NCBI RefSeq assembly: GCF_025639885.1
Contig: NZ_CP106738.1
Span: 1,736,001 to 1,800,000 of the forward strand
Source of the DNA: Roseovarius pelagicus
GTDB taxonomy: Bacteria > Pseudomonadota > Alphaproteobacteria > Rhodobacterales > Rhodobacteraceae
Length of the DNA: 64,000 nt
Direction of reading: 5' to 3'
The notes below the pieces were generated by a model, which saw only the letters and a list, made by a program, of their open reading frames with translations, made no database searches and had not been told where the DNA came from. Made by a program: the position numbers and the translations under genes. Of this stretch, positions 1 to 8,912 are shown piece by piece. Each line of letters begins with the position of its first letter. The first letter of the stretch is position 1.

Positions 1-189
1 GAAGAATTGGACCGCTTCAAGCTGGCCGTGATCAATGCAGCGCGCGCCGCGCGCGCCCAAGGCTATGCCACGACGCAGGATCAGATCGTGGTTACAGCCG
101 GCGTGCCTTTCAATGTGCCGGGTACCACCAATATTTTGCGTGTCGCACCTTGTCAGGAAAGTTTGATCTACGCCACCGATCCGGGCTAG
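1..189 (+). CDS. pyk: Pyruvate kinase, C-terminal fragment
   Basis: The reading frame is open from the first base of the window and ends at TAG, so only the last 62 residues are present and the start lies upstream. The segment VVTAGVPFNVPGTTNILRV is the typical end of the pyruvate kinase C-terminal alpha/beta domain, which carries the allosteric site in this family. The enzyme converts phosphoenolpyruvate and ADP to pyruvate and ATP in the cytoplasm. A small membrane protein and then rpmI–rplT follow on the same strand, an order I recall from other Rhodobacterales. Recognition of the fragment is firm; nothing can be said of the missing part. Confidence 0.9.
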   Translation, partial: EELDRFKLAVINAARAARAQGYATTQDQIVVTAGVPFNVPGTTNILRVAPCQESLIYATDPG

Positions 190-236
190 CGTATCGCAGT
201 GGGCTGCAAACGCCCGTTGATGGGAGTAGCGCCAAG

Positions 237-461
237 ATGAATACCGACCTGATACTGGTTATCGGCATAGTGCTTATGGTCTTTTCTGTCCCTTCAATCG
301 TTTCGGCCTTCTCCGAAGGACGCGCACCACGCGTTGCCGCCGTGGTTCTGATCGCAGCAGGATGTCTGGTGGTGTATGCGATTCAGCAAACACCAGGTGA
401 ATTCAGGGTTGAGGAAATCCCCAACGCATTTGTCCGCGTCGTGGCCAGCATTATCCGCTGA
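237..461 (+). CDS. Small membrane protein downstream of pyk
   Basis: This is a 74-residue hypothetical protein. I chose the ATG at 237 because a GGGAG lies about 10 bases upstream and the encoded N-terminus immediately becomes hydrophobic; a longer frame from 150 would overlap pyk. Two hydrophobic segments are visible (about residues 4–22 and 32–49), separated by a short polar stretch with a basic residue, which suggests two membrane passes. A polar C-terminal tail follows. No catalytic motif is seen and no function can be assigned. Its position between pyk and rpmI on the same strand may mean co-transcription with pyk. Confidence 0.7.
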   Translation: MNTDLILVIGIVLMVFSVPSIVSAFSEGRAPRVAAVVLIAAGCLVVYAIQQTPGEFRVEEIPNAFVRVVASIIR

Positions 462-635
462 CACTCGCCGAACCGGGGCGCTGGCCAGTGCGGGGGATGT
501 AGAAACGCAAGCGGCCCGTATTCCCTCTTGCGCTAACCGCCCGCCCCTTTTATACGCCACACTTCACCCGCGCGTCCGGCCTAAGTGGCATGCCGAGTCG
601 CGCGTTTTCGACCGACGACCATAAAGGAGCCGGAA

Positions 636-836
636 ATGCCCAAGATGAAGACCAAGTCGAGCTGCAAAAAGCGGTTCAAAGTAACGGCGAGTGGCCGTGT
701 CGTAGCCGCCCAAGCGGGCAAGCAGCACGGCATGATCAAACGCAGCAATAAATTTCTCCGTAACGCGCGCGGCACCACCACGCTGTGCAAAGCCGACGAA
801 GGTATCATCAAACCGATGATGCCTTACGCACGCTGA
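636..836 (+). CDS. rpmI: 50S ribosomal protein L35
   Basis: This 66-residue, very basic protein begins [17 protein letters not shown], the signature N-terminus of L35, and has the usual family length. The ATG at 636 is preceded by a good ribosome binding site, AAAGGAG at 623–629. L35 sits in the large ribosomal subunit. The next gene, 18 bases downstream, is rplT, so the two form the usual rpmI–rplT operon. infC, which precedes them in many bacteria, is not present here. The call is secure. Confidence 0.98.
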   Translation: MPKMKTKSSCKKRFKVTASGRVVAAQAGKQHGMIKRSNKFLRNARGTTTLCKADEGIIKPMMPYAR

Positions 837-854
837 TTAGGGGGAATTTGATCA

Positions 855-1220
855 ATGGCACGCGTTAAAGGTGGGGTTGTTACCCACGCCCGTCACAAGA
901 AAGTCATCAAGGCCGCCAAAGGTTACTATGGCCGCCGCAAGAACACCTTCAAGGTGGCCGCACAGGCTGTCGACAAGGCCAACCAGTACGCGACCCGCGA
1001 CCGCAAGAACCGCAAGCGCAACTTCCGCGCGCTGTGGATTCAGCGGATCAACGCCGCGGTGCGCAGCCATGACGAGGCGCTGACATACAGCCGCTTCATC
1101 AATGGTCTGTCGCTGGCAGGCGTCGAAGTGGACCGCAAGGTTCTGGCTGATCTGGCTGTACACGAACCGGCGGCATTCGCCGCAATCGTCGACCAGGCCA
1201 AGGCGGCTCTGCCAGCCTGA
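855..1220 (+). CDS. rplT: 50S ribosomal protein L20
   Basis: This 121-residue basic protein starts [16 protein letters not shown] and contains [13 protein letters not shown], both typical of L20, with the usual length. L20 is an early 23S rRNA-binding assembly protein, and in several bacteria it controls translation of its own operon. It is the last gene of the rpmI–rplT pair and is followed within 30 bases by a strong intrinsic terminator (1246–1280). No L20 operator mimic was evident in the short leader before rpmI, but I could not fold the RNA rigorously. Confidence 0.98.
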   Translation: MARVKGGVVTHARHKKVIKAAKGYYGRRKNTFKVAAQAVDKANQYATRDRKNRKRNFRALWIQRINAAVRSHDEALTYSRFINGLSLAGVEVDRKVLADLAVHEPAAFAAIVDQAKAALPA

Positions 1221-1245
1221 TCCGAACGGCCAACAAAACATGCTA

Positions 1246-1280
1246 AGACCCGGTCCGCCTCGCTGACCGGGTCTTTTTTT
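1246..1280 (+). terminator. Intrinsic terminator after rplT
   Basis: A perfect 10-bp stem, AGACCCGGTC (1246–1255) with GACCGGGTCT (1265–1274), encloses a 9-base loop and runs into an uninterrupted T tract ending at 1280. It lies 25 bases after the rplT stop codon. The 178 bases from here to the next gene end at 1459 show no gene or clear signal. Confidence 0.93.
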
Positions 1281-1458
1281 GCCGCGCTGTATCGGCAGTG
1301 GTTTCGTTTGGATGAATGACCTGCCGATTTATCTGTCGCGTCAGTAACTCAATGATGCACCGGATCGTGGCCATCTTCTAAACCACCGCCGGTTTGCGCT
1401 TCCACCCCGCATCAGCGTTCTAGTACTGCGCGAACCTTGAACTGGGGCGAGTGGGCAT

Positions 1459-2043
1459 TCAACTTTCAAACGCAGACAAGATTGCCTTTCGTGTCGCAGC
1501 GCAGAAAGCCTCCAAAACACTCCGGTCAGCCGCTAACTTGCGGCGCAGTGATCTGGGAAGTTCGAGCTGCACTCCTTCACCGCTGCGCGTCCGGTTGCAG
1601 ATGTTCATCTTGTGGATGCCCGGTAGCGTCCTGTTGGGTTCTGCCGCGAAGCCGACCTCGTCCAGTGACGCGCCGATGGCATCGCGCAGATCGGTCGCTC
1701 TTCCCCCCAGCCATACGATGTCGGTTCCGTCGTCTCTGCGTCCGTGAATCGCGACGGCGATCCGCGACTTGCCAACAAGCTCAACGGCCCGTGGTTCGTC
1801 GAAACGGTGAGAGGTGATGTGGAAATCGCCATGTGCGCCGGGCGTCAGCGCCTCAAAAGCATAGAAGGAAAAGTCCTGCCCCGCGATCGCCTCCGCGATT
1901 TCAGCTGTTTCAGGCTCTATGGTGCCACCGTGCGGTGCAAGGATCACGACCGATGTATCGCGATCATCGATCCTGATGCGATAGTCGGTCTCCGACTGCG
2001 CACTGGCGTCGAGTTCTGCGAAGTTCCGGTAGCGATCAGCCAT
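1459..2043 (-). CDS. Poly-gamma-glutamate hydrolase family protein (DUF867-like)
   Basis: This 194-residue protein carries the motif set of the zinc-dependent poly-gamma-glutamate hydrolase family (PF05908, known from Bacillus and phage members): APHGGTIEPET near the N-terminus, DFHITSHRFDEP in the middle and AVAIHGRR further on. The histidines in these motifs would bind zinc. The family cleaves gamma-glutamyl linkages, but the substrate here is unknown because alphaproteobacteria are not known for capsular poly-gamma-glutamate. No signal peptide is apparent, so it should act in the cytoplasm. It is the last of three minus-strand genes after carA and the class II amidotransferase, with a 57-base gap, and may be co-transcribed with them. 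Confidence 0.75.
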   Translation of the reverse strand: MADRYRNFAELDASAQSETDYRIRIDDRDTSVVILAPHGGTIEPETAEIAEAIAGQDFSFYAFEALTPGAHGDFHITSHRFDEPRAVELVGKSRIAVAIHGRRDDGTDIVWLGGRATDLRDAIGASLDEVGFAAEPNRTLPGIHKMNICNRTRSGEGVQLELPRSLRRKLAADRSVLEAFCAATRKAILSAFES

Positions 2044-2100
2044 TCATCATTGCCCTACTCAGCGAACAGGATGTGCAAGGACACGCTTTGGTCCGTGTCT

Positions 2101-3036
2101 TCATCCGTTCAGTGTTCTGACCTTTTTAGAAATGGTATCGCCCTTTTTCTCTAGGAAAATGATTTCACCAAATTCGATGTTCAGCCACGCATCGCCATCT
2201 TCGGTCAGCGGTTCAGACGCGAAAAAGGCGCATGTTGCCTCATCCTCAGGACAGGTATCGACTTCGTACGAGTTCGCGTGATCTTGGAAATTTTTCCCAG
2301 TCAAAACATACATCGGCTCCAGCAGCATCGAAAGTGCCATATCCTCGTTCCGCAGTTCTTTCCAGTCGCCGGCAACGTTCGTTTTTCCTTCGTGCCCACA
2401 GCCGTAGTTAACCCCGATGATCCGGCCCGGAGCGACCAGGGCGATCTTCAGCTTGGTCAGTGCAGTCAGATTAAGCGTCTTCATTGCCTGAAGAATAACC
2501 TCCAGAAGCCTCTCGAACCCCTCTTGGACGTCATCATCACCATCTCCCTTGAGCAGCGAGAGAAGCAAAACGTACAGGAATTCCGTGTCGGTGGTGCCCC
2601 GCATCTGCCGAAGATAGCGATCCTCGCAATGTGGCAAGAGTTCCCGCTGCAATCTCCGCCAGTTCGGCAAAGCGCCATTTTGGGCGATGATCCAGGGCGT
2701 TCCATCAAAGGAAAAAGGATGGCAATTTTCGTCGGTCTGAACGACGCTGGAATCGTAGCCCGATGCTCTTACATGAGCGAGGAGGGTATTCGCCTGAAGG
2801 CTCGGTATGATGCCCTTGGCATTGTCGTCATAAAAGGCCGCTTTGGGCCTGTGATAGAGAAACGGTTCATCCGGTTTCAGCAGATGTTGGCTCCAGGCCC
2901 CGAAACCCCAACCTGCCAACTGCAGGTCTGGGTGAAGCTCCGGGTCCAGACTCTGGTTGACCAAGCTGTTTTGCGGTTCAAGAAGCAGACTGTCGAGCGG
3001 TATTTCTGACCCGATATAGGCAAGGACGCGGCACAT
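2101..3036 (-). CDS. Class II glutamine amidotransferase
   Basis: This 311-residue protein begins MCRVLAYIG. Cys2, exposed after removal of Met1, is the catalytic nucleophile of N-terminal-nucleophile glutamine amidotransferases. Further family features are WGFGAW, the LLAHVRAS segment and the QNGALPNW segment, which match the YafJ/EgtC-like GATase type. These enzymes release ammonia from glutamine or hydrolyse gamma-glutamyl amides; the acceptor here is not identifiable because no synthetase domain is attached. The gene starts 48 bases after carA on the same strand, so both probably share a transcript. A gamma-glutamyl-peptide hydrolase role beside the poly-gamma-glutamate-hydrolase-like neighbour is an inference only. 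Confidence 0.85.
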   Translation of the reverse strand: MCRVLAYIGSEIPLDSLLLEPQNSLVNQSLDPELHPDLQLAGWGFGAWSQHLLKPDEPFLYHRPKAAFYDDNAKGIIPSLQANTLLAHVRASGYDSSVVQTDENCHPFSFDGTPWIIAQNGALPNWRRLQRELLPHCEDRYLRQMRGTTDTEFLYVLLLSLLKGDGDDDVQEGFERLLEVILQAMKTLNLTALTKLKIALVAPGRIIGVNYGCGHEGKTNVAGDWKELRNEDMALSMLLEPMYVLTGKNFQDHANSYEVDTCPEDEATCAFFASEPLTEDGDAWLNIEFGEIIFLEKKGDTISKKVRTLNG

Positions 3037-3084
3037 GTTTCCTCCAATTCAATCAGGACACTGCGCCCAGGCTGCTTGTTTGGT

Positions 3085-4236
3085 TCAGGTAGCGCCCATC
3101 GACGCCGCGAAGCGCTCAAACAGATAGAAACTGTCCTGTGGTCCGGGGCTGGCCTCTGGGTGGTGCTGGACCGAGAACACCGGCTTATCCTTCATACGGA
3201 TACCGCAATTCGATCCATCAAAGAGCGAAACATGCGTCTCGACCACACCATTGGGCAAGCTCTGACTGTCCACCGCGAACCCGTGGTTCATCGACGTGAT
3301 TTCAACTTTACCCGTTTCCATGTCTTTGACCGGATGGTTCGCCCCGTGATGCCCGTGGTTCATCTTGACGGTCCGGCCACCCAGCGCGAGCGCCAGCATC
3401 TGGTGGCCAAGACAAATGCCAAAAACCGGCAGGTCCGCATCCAGCACACCGCGAATCATAGGTACCGCGTATTTGCCTGTCGCTGCCGGGTCGCCGGGAC
3501 CATTGGACAGAAACACACCATCCGGCTTGTGCGCCAGAATATCTTGAGCCGTCGCTGTTGCGGGTAGCACGGTCACATCGCATCCCGCGCTGGCAAGGCA
3601 CCGCAGAATATTGCGTTTGGCGCCGTAATCCACCGCGACAACCTTGTATTTGGGCTGACTCTGACGCGGATACCCATCGGGCCACGCCCATCGCATTTCG
3701 TCCCAGCGGTACGATTGTGCACAGGTGACACCTTTTGCCAAATCCACCCCCTCGAGGCCGGCAAAACCGCGCGCTTTTTCAACCAGTGCGCCGATGTCGA
3801 AGTTACCTGTCGGATCATGTGACAGCGCCACATGCGGTGCACCTTGTTGTCGGATCGCGCGTGTCAGACGGCGTGTATCAACACCCCCGATCGCGATGCG
3901 CCCACGCCGCGCCAGCCAGTCACCCAGCGTCTGTGTGCTGCGCCAGCTGCTCGGCTCGGTCGGATCCCATTTGACCACCATGCCTTCGGCCACCGGATCT
4001 GCCGTTTCGTCATCATCCGCATTCACCCCGGTATTGCCGATATGGGGGAAGGTAAATGTCACGATCTGCCCGGCATAGCTGGGGTCGGTCATGATCTCTT
4101 GGTAACCGGTCATCGCGGTGTTGAAACACAGTTCTGCAACCGTATCGCCGGTTGCCCCGAAACCGCGCCCGTAAAAGACGGTACCATCCGCAAGCGCAAG
4201 ACAGGCGGTGGGGTGTGACTGGGAAGTATCGACCAT
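3085..4236 (-). CDS. carA: Carbamoyl-phosphate synthase small subunit
   Basis: CarA is the glutaminase subunit that feeds ammonia to CarB for carbamoyl phosphate, the precursor of arginine and pyrimidines. The 383-residue protein has the N-terminal CarA domain (LADGTVFYGRGFG, TAMTGYQEIMTDPSYAGQ) and a C-terminal class I amidotransferase domain. That domain shows FGICLGHQ with the nucleophile Cys and QHHPEASPGP with the catalytic His and Glu. I chose the ATG at 4236 because it gives the standard length; a frame extending to 4308 adds residues without family similarity. carB is not in the window. In relatives I recall carA lying next to a gatB/yqeY-like gene, which here sits 10 kb away beyond the phosphonate block. 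Confidence 0.96.
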   Translation of the reverse strand: MVDTSQSHPTACLALADGTVFYGRGFGATGDTVAELCFNTAMTGYQEIMTDPSYAGQIVTFTFPHIGNTGVNADDDETADPVAEGMVVKWDPTEPSSWRSTQTLGDWLARRGRIAIGGVDTRRLTRAIRQQGAPHVALSHDPTGNFDIGALVEKARGFAGLEGVDLAKGVTCAQSYRWDEMRWAWPDGYPRQSQPKYKVVAVDYGAKRNILRCLASAGCDVTVLPATATAQDILAHKPDGVFLSNGPGDPAATGKYAVPMIRGVLDADLPVFGICLGHQMLALALGGRTVKMNHGHHGANHPVKDMETGKVEITSMNHGFAVDSQSLPNGVVETHVSLFDGSNCGIRMKDKPVFSVQHHPEASPGPQDSFYLFERFAASMGAT

Positions 4237-4335
4237 GGGCGGCTCTCCAGATTGTGACGCGAGCAGGCAAATCTGCGCATACCTACGGTCGTCACCCGAG
4301 GGGGTCAAGAGGTAGCGCAGCGGTTAGTGGAAACG

Positions 4336-6015
4336 CTATTTTGCGGGATGCCCTGCCGCTGGCGGCTTTGCCAGACGGGATTCGAGCAGCTCTCCCTCTC
4401 GCTCTAGAATCGGATGCGCGACCGTAACGATCCACGAATTGAACTCTTTCATCAGATACGCCGTCTCAACATGCTTATCGCTTGTGCTAAAGCTGTCGAC
4501 ATCCCCTTGGCTGAGACGCTTAAGATGCTGCTTGCGGCTGTTGCGCTCCAGCCGCTTCATCTCGGTCTTGCCTTCCAGAAGCGCACGGGCACTTTCGACA
4601 TCCCGGCTGATCAGGATATTGGTGGCAAGCTTGAGGTTTTCCATCACGCTGGCGTGAATTTGCTCCAGCTCCGCACGGCCTGCGGGGCTGAACCTCTGAC
4701 TGTCTTCGTGCATCTCCTCTGCAAGCGGCAGCAGTCGCTTGACGATGATATCACCCGCTGCCTCCAACGCGATCGCGTAGTCCACCAATGCTCTGAGGTC
4801 CCTGCGTTGTTGACGCGTCAAGTCGTCAGCAGGCAGCGCGGACGCATACCTGCGCACGCCGTCCAGCGCGACATTGACCACCTCGTCCCGTTCGGTAATC
4901 CGCTTGACCCTGTCGGGGTCCGGCTCGGCGTAGATCGTGATGACCGGGCCAAACATATCTGAAACGATGCCAGCCATGCGCAGGACTTCGCGTCGCAGAT
5001 TGGCCAATGCCTGCGGCGCTGGTGGCACTGTGTTGTCCTTTAGAACGGAGAGGAAAGCGGGGTTACCATGATCCCCATCAGCGGCGCGACGCATCGGTAG
5101 ACAGGCCGCCATCGGCTTTTCCAGCCACCCGCAAAATGGAAGCGTGATCAACAGAGACGCATTGAACCCGATATGCAGCAGTACCAGTTGCTGCGCATCC
5201 TGCGCCCCCTGATGCCAAAACGGAATGTGCAGCCCATTCAACACAAAAAGGGCACACAGCGCCGCTGCACCGCGAATGACCAAATTGGCGACGGGGATGC
5301 GTCGTGCCTCGGCGGGAAAACCACGACACAGCCACACCGGGATCAGGGCAGAGCCCAAATTTGCCCCCAACACCAGCGATACACCGACGGCAAAGGGCAA
5401 CGCGCCGATTGCCACGACAGTGACACACATCAGGATGGCCGCAACCGAGGAGTGCATGACAAAGGCCAGCGCGCCCCCAACCATGAAGGCCGTCAGGTAA
5501 TCACGCTCCAGATAGGCCGACATGGACGGCAAGAAGGCGCTGTCACGAATGGGTTCCATGGTGTTGCGCAGCAGATCAAGCGACAACAGGATCAGTGCGA
5601 TCCCCAGAATGATCCGGCCAGCCTGTCGCAGAGACCGGCGTTCGGTCTTGAGAAATAGTATCCCGCCCACCATCAGCAGCACAGGCGCCAGCCAATCCAG
5701 TTTTAGCGACAGCACCTGAATAAGCAGCGCCGAACCCAGATCACCGCCCAGAACCAGAGCGATCCCCGGTACGAACCCGATCACCCCGCCGGCCGCGAAC
5801 CCCGCCACCAGCAATGTCACCGCAGCCGAACTTTGCAGTACGATGGCCAGCATCACACCAATCGGCACCAATCGCGTGGGGCCGCGCGTCGACGTTACCA
5901 ACCGACGGAATCGCGCTCCGAATGCCCGTTCAATTCCGGTCCGCACCATTCGGACAGCGAAGAGCAGGAGCATCGTCGCGCCAAAAAGCTGGGTCAGAAA
6001 GGAAAGGACCAACAT
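4336..6015 (-). CDS. Na/Pi cotransporter family protein with PhoU-like tail
   Basis: This 559-residue membrane protein has two Na/Pi-cotransporter repeats. The first carries the core motif QSSAAVTLL; the second has HSSVAAILM where a QSS motif is usual, a Gln-to-His change. About eight to nine hydrophobic segments fill the first 310 residues. The remaining cytoplasmic part is helical and resembles PhoU-type domains (the NptA/YjbB architecture). Bacterial members move phosphate, and E. coli YjbB has been linked to phosphate export. It lies just beyond the terminator of the phosphonate operon, whose last steps release phosphate, so a Pi-efflux role is attractive but unproven. Direction of transport and coupling ion cannot be read from sequence. 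Confidence 0.88.
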   Translation of the reverse strand: MLVLSFLTQLFGATMLLLFAVRMVRTGIERAFGARFRRLVTSTRGPTRLVPIGVMLAIVLQSSAAVTLLVAGFAAGGVIGFVPGIALVLGGDLGSALLIQVLSLKLDWLAPVLLMVGGILFLKTERRSLRQAGRIILGIALILLSLDLLRNTMEPIRDSAFLPSMSAYLERDYLTAFMVGGALAFVMHSSVAAILMCVTVVAIGALPFAVGVSLVLGANLGSALIPVWLCRGFPAEARRIPVANLVIRGAAALCALFVLNGLHIPFWHQGAQDAQQLVLLHIGFNASLLITLPFCGWLEKPMAACLPMRRAADGDHGNPAFLSVLKDNTVPPAPQALANLRREVLRMAGIVSDMFGPVITIYAEPDPDRVKRITERDEVVNVALDGVRRYASALPADDLTRQQRRDLRALVDYAIALEAAGDIIVKRLLPLAEEMHEDSQRFSPAGRAELEQIHASVMENLKLATNILISRDVESARALLEGKTEMKRLERNSRKQHLKRLSQGDVDSFSTSDKHVETAYLMKEFNSWIVTVAHPILEREGELLESRLAKPPAAGHPAK

Positions 6016-6037
6016 TTAAGTGTTTTACACCTCAGTT

Positions 6038-6071
6038 AAAAAAATGGCGGGGCTCGTTTTGTGAGCCCCGC
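6038..6071 (-). terminator. Intrinsic terminator of the phosphonate operon
   Basis: Read on the minus strand, a perfect 9-bp stem of GCGGGGCTC and GAGCCCCGC (6047–6055 with 6063–6071) has a 7-base loop and is followed almost at once by seven T residues (A tract 6038–6044 on the plus strand). It lies 26 bases beyond the phnY stop and separates that operon from the Na/Pi cotransporter gene. Confidence 0.9.
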
Positions 6072-6097
6072 AGTTTCGGGAGAAAATGAGGGGAATG

Positions 6098-7546
6098 TCA
6101 ATTGGGCCAAGGCAGGGAGTATGTCTTGACGTTGGTAAAGAACTTCATCGCCTCGATGACGCCTTCCTTGACGGCGTTGCCCGAGTCCTTGATGCCGCCA
6201 AAGGGGGACATCTCGATCCGGTAGCCGGGTTGTTCCCAGATGTTGCAGGTGCCCACGTCCAGCCCGTTGATATAGGCGATCGCGCGGTTCAGATCGTTGG
6301 TGCACACCCCCGAGCTGAGGCCGAACTGGGTGCCGTTGGAGATGGCCATCACCTCGGCGTCGTCGTCGGGGACACGCACGATGGGGATGATCGGGCCGAA
6401 CGTTTCCTCCATCACCAGTTCGCTGGCGTGGGGCACGTGATCGACCACGATCGGCGGCAACAGCGCGCCCTGACGGCCGGGATGATAGAGGATCTGCGCG
6501 CCTTCCTTCTCGGCCTGCAGCACACGGTTCTCGAACACTTCCGCGGCCTGCGCGTGGATCACGCAGCCCAGTTCGGTCGCGGGGTCCTGCGGGTCGCCGA
6601 ACTTGATCTTCTTCGCTTTCTCCAGCACCAGCGGCACAAACCGGTCCGCCACGCTTTGCTGCACCAGGATACGCTTGATCGCGGTGCAGCGTTGACCGGA
6701 GTTGCCGGTGGCGCCCGCCACCGCGATGGTCGCAGCGCGGTCCAGATCGGCGTCGCTCAGATCATTGCACACGATCAGCGGGTCGTTTCCGCCCAGTTCC
6801 AGCGCCTGACGTTTATAGCCCGCCTTGGACGCGATCAGCTTGCCCACCGGCACACCGCCGGTAAAGGTGATGATGTCGATATGATCGTTCACCATCATTT
6901 CTTCGCCGATGTCGCCCGGCAGGCCGGTCACGATCTGGAACATCTCGGGCGGCAGCCCTGCCTCATAGAGGATGTCCGCCAGCGCGATCGCCGTCAGCGG
7001 GGTCAGTTCGGTCGGCTTGCACACCATGCAGTTGTTGGTGGCGATCGACGGCGCGATCTTGTGGCTGACCATGTTCAGCGGGTGGTTGAACGGCGTGATC
7101 GCAGAGATCGCCCGCACCGGCTCGCGCTTGGTAAAGATCTTGCGCTCCTTGCCGTTATGCGTGAGATCGCAACTGAAGATCTCGCCATCGTCATTCAGCG
7201 CCTGCATCGCCGCGAACTGATACACATCCTGCGCGCGCTTGGTCTCGTAGATCGCGTGCTGGTGGCAGATGCCCAGTTCCAGCACCAGCCACTTGGCCAG
7301 ATATTCGCGCCGCTCGCCGATCAGTTCACCTGCGCGTTGCAGGATCTGGCTGCGTTCGTACCGGCTGAGCTTTGGCGTATAGTCAGCCGCGATCTGGAAC
7401 GCCCGCGCCGCATGCTCGGCCGTGCCCGCGGGCACCGTGCCGATCACCTCGCCCGTGTAGGGATATGTCACCTCTATCACATCGTCGGTGAACACCACCT
7501 CACCGCCAATGCGCATGCCTTCATGCCGGATCTCCGTCTTGCTCAT
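6098..7546 (-). CDS. phnY: Phosphonoacetaldehyde dehydrogenase
   Basis: This 482-residue NAD(P)-dependent aldehyde dehydrogenase has the family landmarks [27 protein letters not shown] with the general-base Glu, and [11 protein letters not shown] with the catalytic Cys. These and its direct pairing with phosphonoacetate hydrolase mark it as PhnY, which oxidises phosphonoacetaldehyde to phosphonoacetate in the 2-aminoethylphosphonate route described from Sinorhizobium meliloti. It is the last gene of a minus-strand operon, 55 bases after phnA and ahead of a strong terminator. The usual partner aminotransferase phnW is absent from the cluster. Without the neighbours a general ALDH call would be safer; with them the assignment is strong. 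Confidence 0.9.
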   Translation of the reverse strand: MSKTEIRHEGMRIGGEVVFTDDVIEVTYPYTGEVIGTVPAGTAEHAARAFQIAADYTPKLSRYERSQILQRAGELIGERREYLAKWLVLELGICHQHAIYETKRAQDVYQFAAMQALNDDGEIFSCDLTHNGKERKIFTKREPVRAISAITPFNHPLNMVSHKIAPSIATNNCMVCKPTELTPLTAIALADILYEAGLPPEMFQIVTGLPGDIGEEMMVNDHIDIITFTGGVPVGKLIASKAGYKRQALELGGNDPLIVCNDLSDADLDRAATIAVAGATGNSGQRCTAIKRILVQQSVADRFVPLVLEKAKKIKFGDPQDPATELGCVIHAQAAEVFENRVLQAEKEGAQILYHPGRQGALLPPIVVDHVPHASELVMEETFGPIIPIVRVPDDDAEVMAISNGTQFGLSSGVCTNDLNRAIAYINGLDVGTCNIWEQPGYRIEMSPFGGIKDSGNAVKEGVIEAMKFFTNVKTYSLPWPN

Positions 7547-7601
7547 CGTGTCCCCCCATCCTTACGCGCCATTGCTTGCCAAAGCGTTACCAAAGACCCC
7601 A

Positions 7602-8846
7602 TCACAGGGCCGCCGCCGCCGTGGCGTAGAAAAACGCGTCGAAATTACGCAACTCCGGCTTGCTCGGCAGGTCGATCACACGGTTGCAGATGAATGGCAC
7701 GACTTGCTCGGTCAACCCGCCATGGCTGCGCAGCGGCTCGTTCAGCGCGGCCAGATCGTGGCGATGCGCAGATGTGCCGATGGTCATGTTCTCAGTTGAT
7801 ATCATCACGATATCGCCGATCCGGTCACCCGGCAACTCGAACCGCTCGATCGCTTCTTCCTTGCCGATGACCTCCAGCAGTTCGTCACGCTGCGCCAGCC
7901 GCGCGATGATATCCGCGCGGTCCGCCCCTGCGGGCAGGTAGGCCGTGGCAAAGCCCCCCAACGCGCCGTGGTGCACCACATAAGGGTCGGTGATCGGCAG
8001 GATCACCCGCGCCGCCGCCGCGCCCAGCCAGTCGTCCAGCAGGTCCTGCACATAGATCACCTTGGGATCGCCCTGTGCATCATGCTTGGGCTTCATCCCG
8101 TGATCAGCGGTCACCACGATGGCCGCCCCCAGCGCATCCAGCTGCCCGAGGTATTTATCGAACATCTCGTAGAACGCCTTGGCCTGTGCGTCGTCGGGCG
8201 CGTATTTGTGTTGCACATAGTCGGTCGTGGTCAGATACATCACGTCCGGTTTCCATTCCGTTAACAGCTTGACGCCCGCGGCAAAGACAAACTCGCTCAA
8301 TTCCGCCGAATAGACCTCGGGCTGCGCCATGCCCAGCCATTTGCTCGCCGCTTCCTGCCCGTGTTCAGCCGCCGTCGATGTGTCTGATTTCTCTGCCGAA
8401 AAACACTTCGCCCGATCCTCGTCAAACCGCAAACCCGCGCCCAGAAGCGCACGCAGCTTGTCCTTGGCAGTGACCACCGCCACCCGCGCCCCGGCCTCGT
8501 AAAAGGCCGAAAATACCGTCGGTGCACGCAAGAACCGCACATCGTTCATCATCACTTCCTCGCCCGTCTCCGGATCGTAAAGGAAATTGCCACAAATCCC
8601 GTGCACAATCGGCGGACGCCCCGTCGCGATGCTCAGGTTATTGGGGTTGGTGAACGAAGGAATCACCGAATGCGCCAGCCGATCCGTCCCCTCTCGACGC
8701 ATCCGCGCCAGATGCGGCATCAAACCATCCGCTATCGCAGCCTCAAGATACGCAGGCTCGCAACCATCAAGGCAAATCGCTATCGCACAAACCTTCGGCA
8801 AAGCATAATCACGATCATTCGCGATAACAGGAGAAATAATCGACAT
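7602..8846 (-). CDS. phnA: Phosphonoacetate hydrolase
   Basis: This 414-residue protein belongs to the alkaline-phosphatase/nucleotide-pyrophosphatase superfamily of two-metal hydrolases. Visible features include CLDGCEPAYLEAA with the first metal Asp, SFTNPNNLSIATG with the nucleophile Thr, and VVTADHGMKPKHD with metal-binding Asp and His. Phosphonoacetate hydrolase cleaves the C–P bond of phosphonoacetate to acetate and phosphate, using zinc. The ATG at 8846 was chosen over one at 8876 because AAGGAAC stands just upstream and the protein then begins in typical fashion. It lies between the transporter genes and phnY, completing the pathway phosphonoacetaldehyde to phosphonoacetate to acetate plus Pi. 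Confidence 0.92.
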   Translation of the reverse strand: MSIISPVIANDRDYALPKVCAIAICLDGCEPAYLEAAIADGLMPHLARMRREGTDRLAHSVIPSFTNPNNLSIATGRPPIVHGICGNFLYDPETGEEVMMNDVRFLRAPTVFSAFYEAGARVAVVTAKDKLRALLGAGLRFDEDRAKCFSAEKSDTSTAAEHGQEAASKWLGMAQPEVYSAELSEFVFAAGVKLLTEWKPDVMYLTTTDYVQHKYAPDDAQAKAFYEMFDKYLGQLDALGAAIVVTADHGMKPKHDAQGDPKVIYVQDLLDDWLGAAAARVILPITDPYVVHHGALGGFATAYLPAGADRADIIARLAQRDELLEVIGKEEAIERFELPGDRIGDIVMISTENMTIGTSAHRHDLAALNEPLRSHGGLTEQVVPFICNRVIDLPSKPELRNFDAFFYATAAAAL

Positions 8847-8912
8847 AGGGGTTCCTTTTTCAGTGAGGCTGCGCATTCTGACATGCGAGCCGAATTTTAT
8901 GTTTTGCTATGG

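Noticed and set aside
6086..7693. A 535-codon frame antisense to phnY
   Set aside because: It has a His/Arg/Asp-rich composition typical of shadow frames, and the opposite strand holds clear ALDH motifs.
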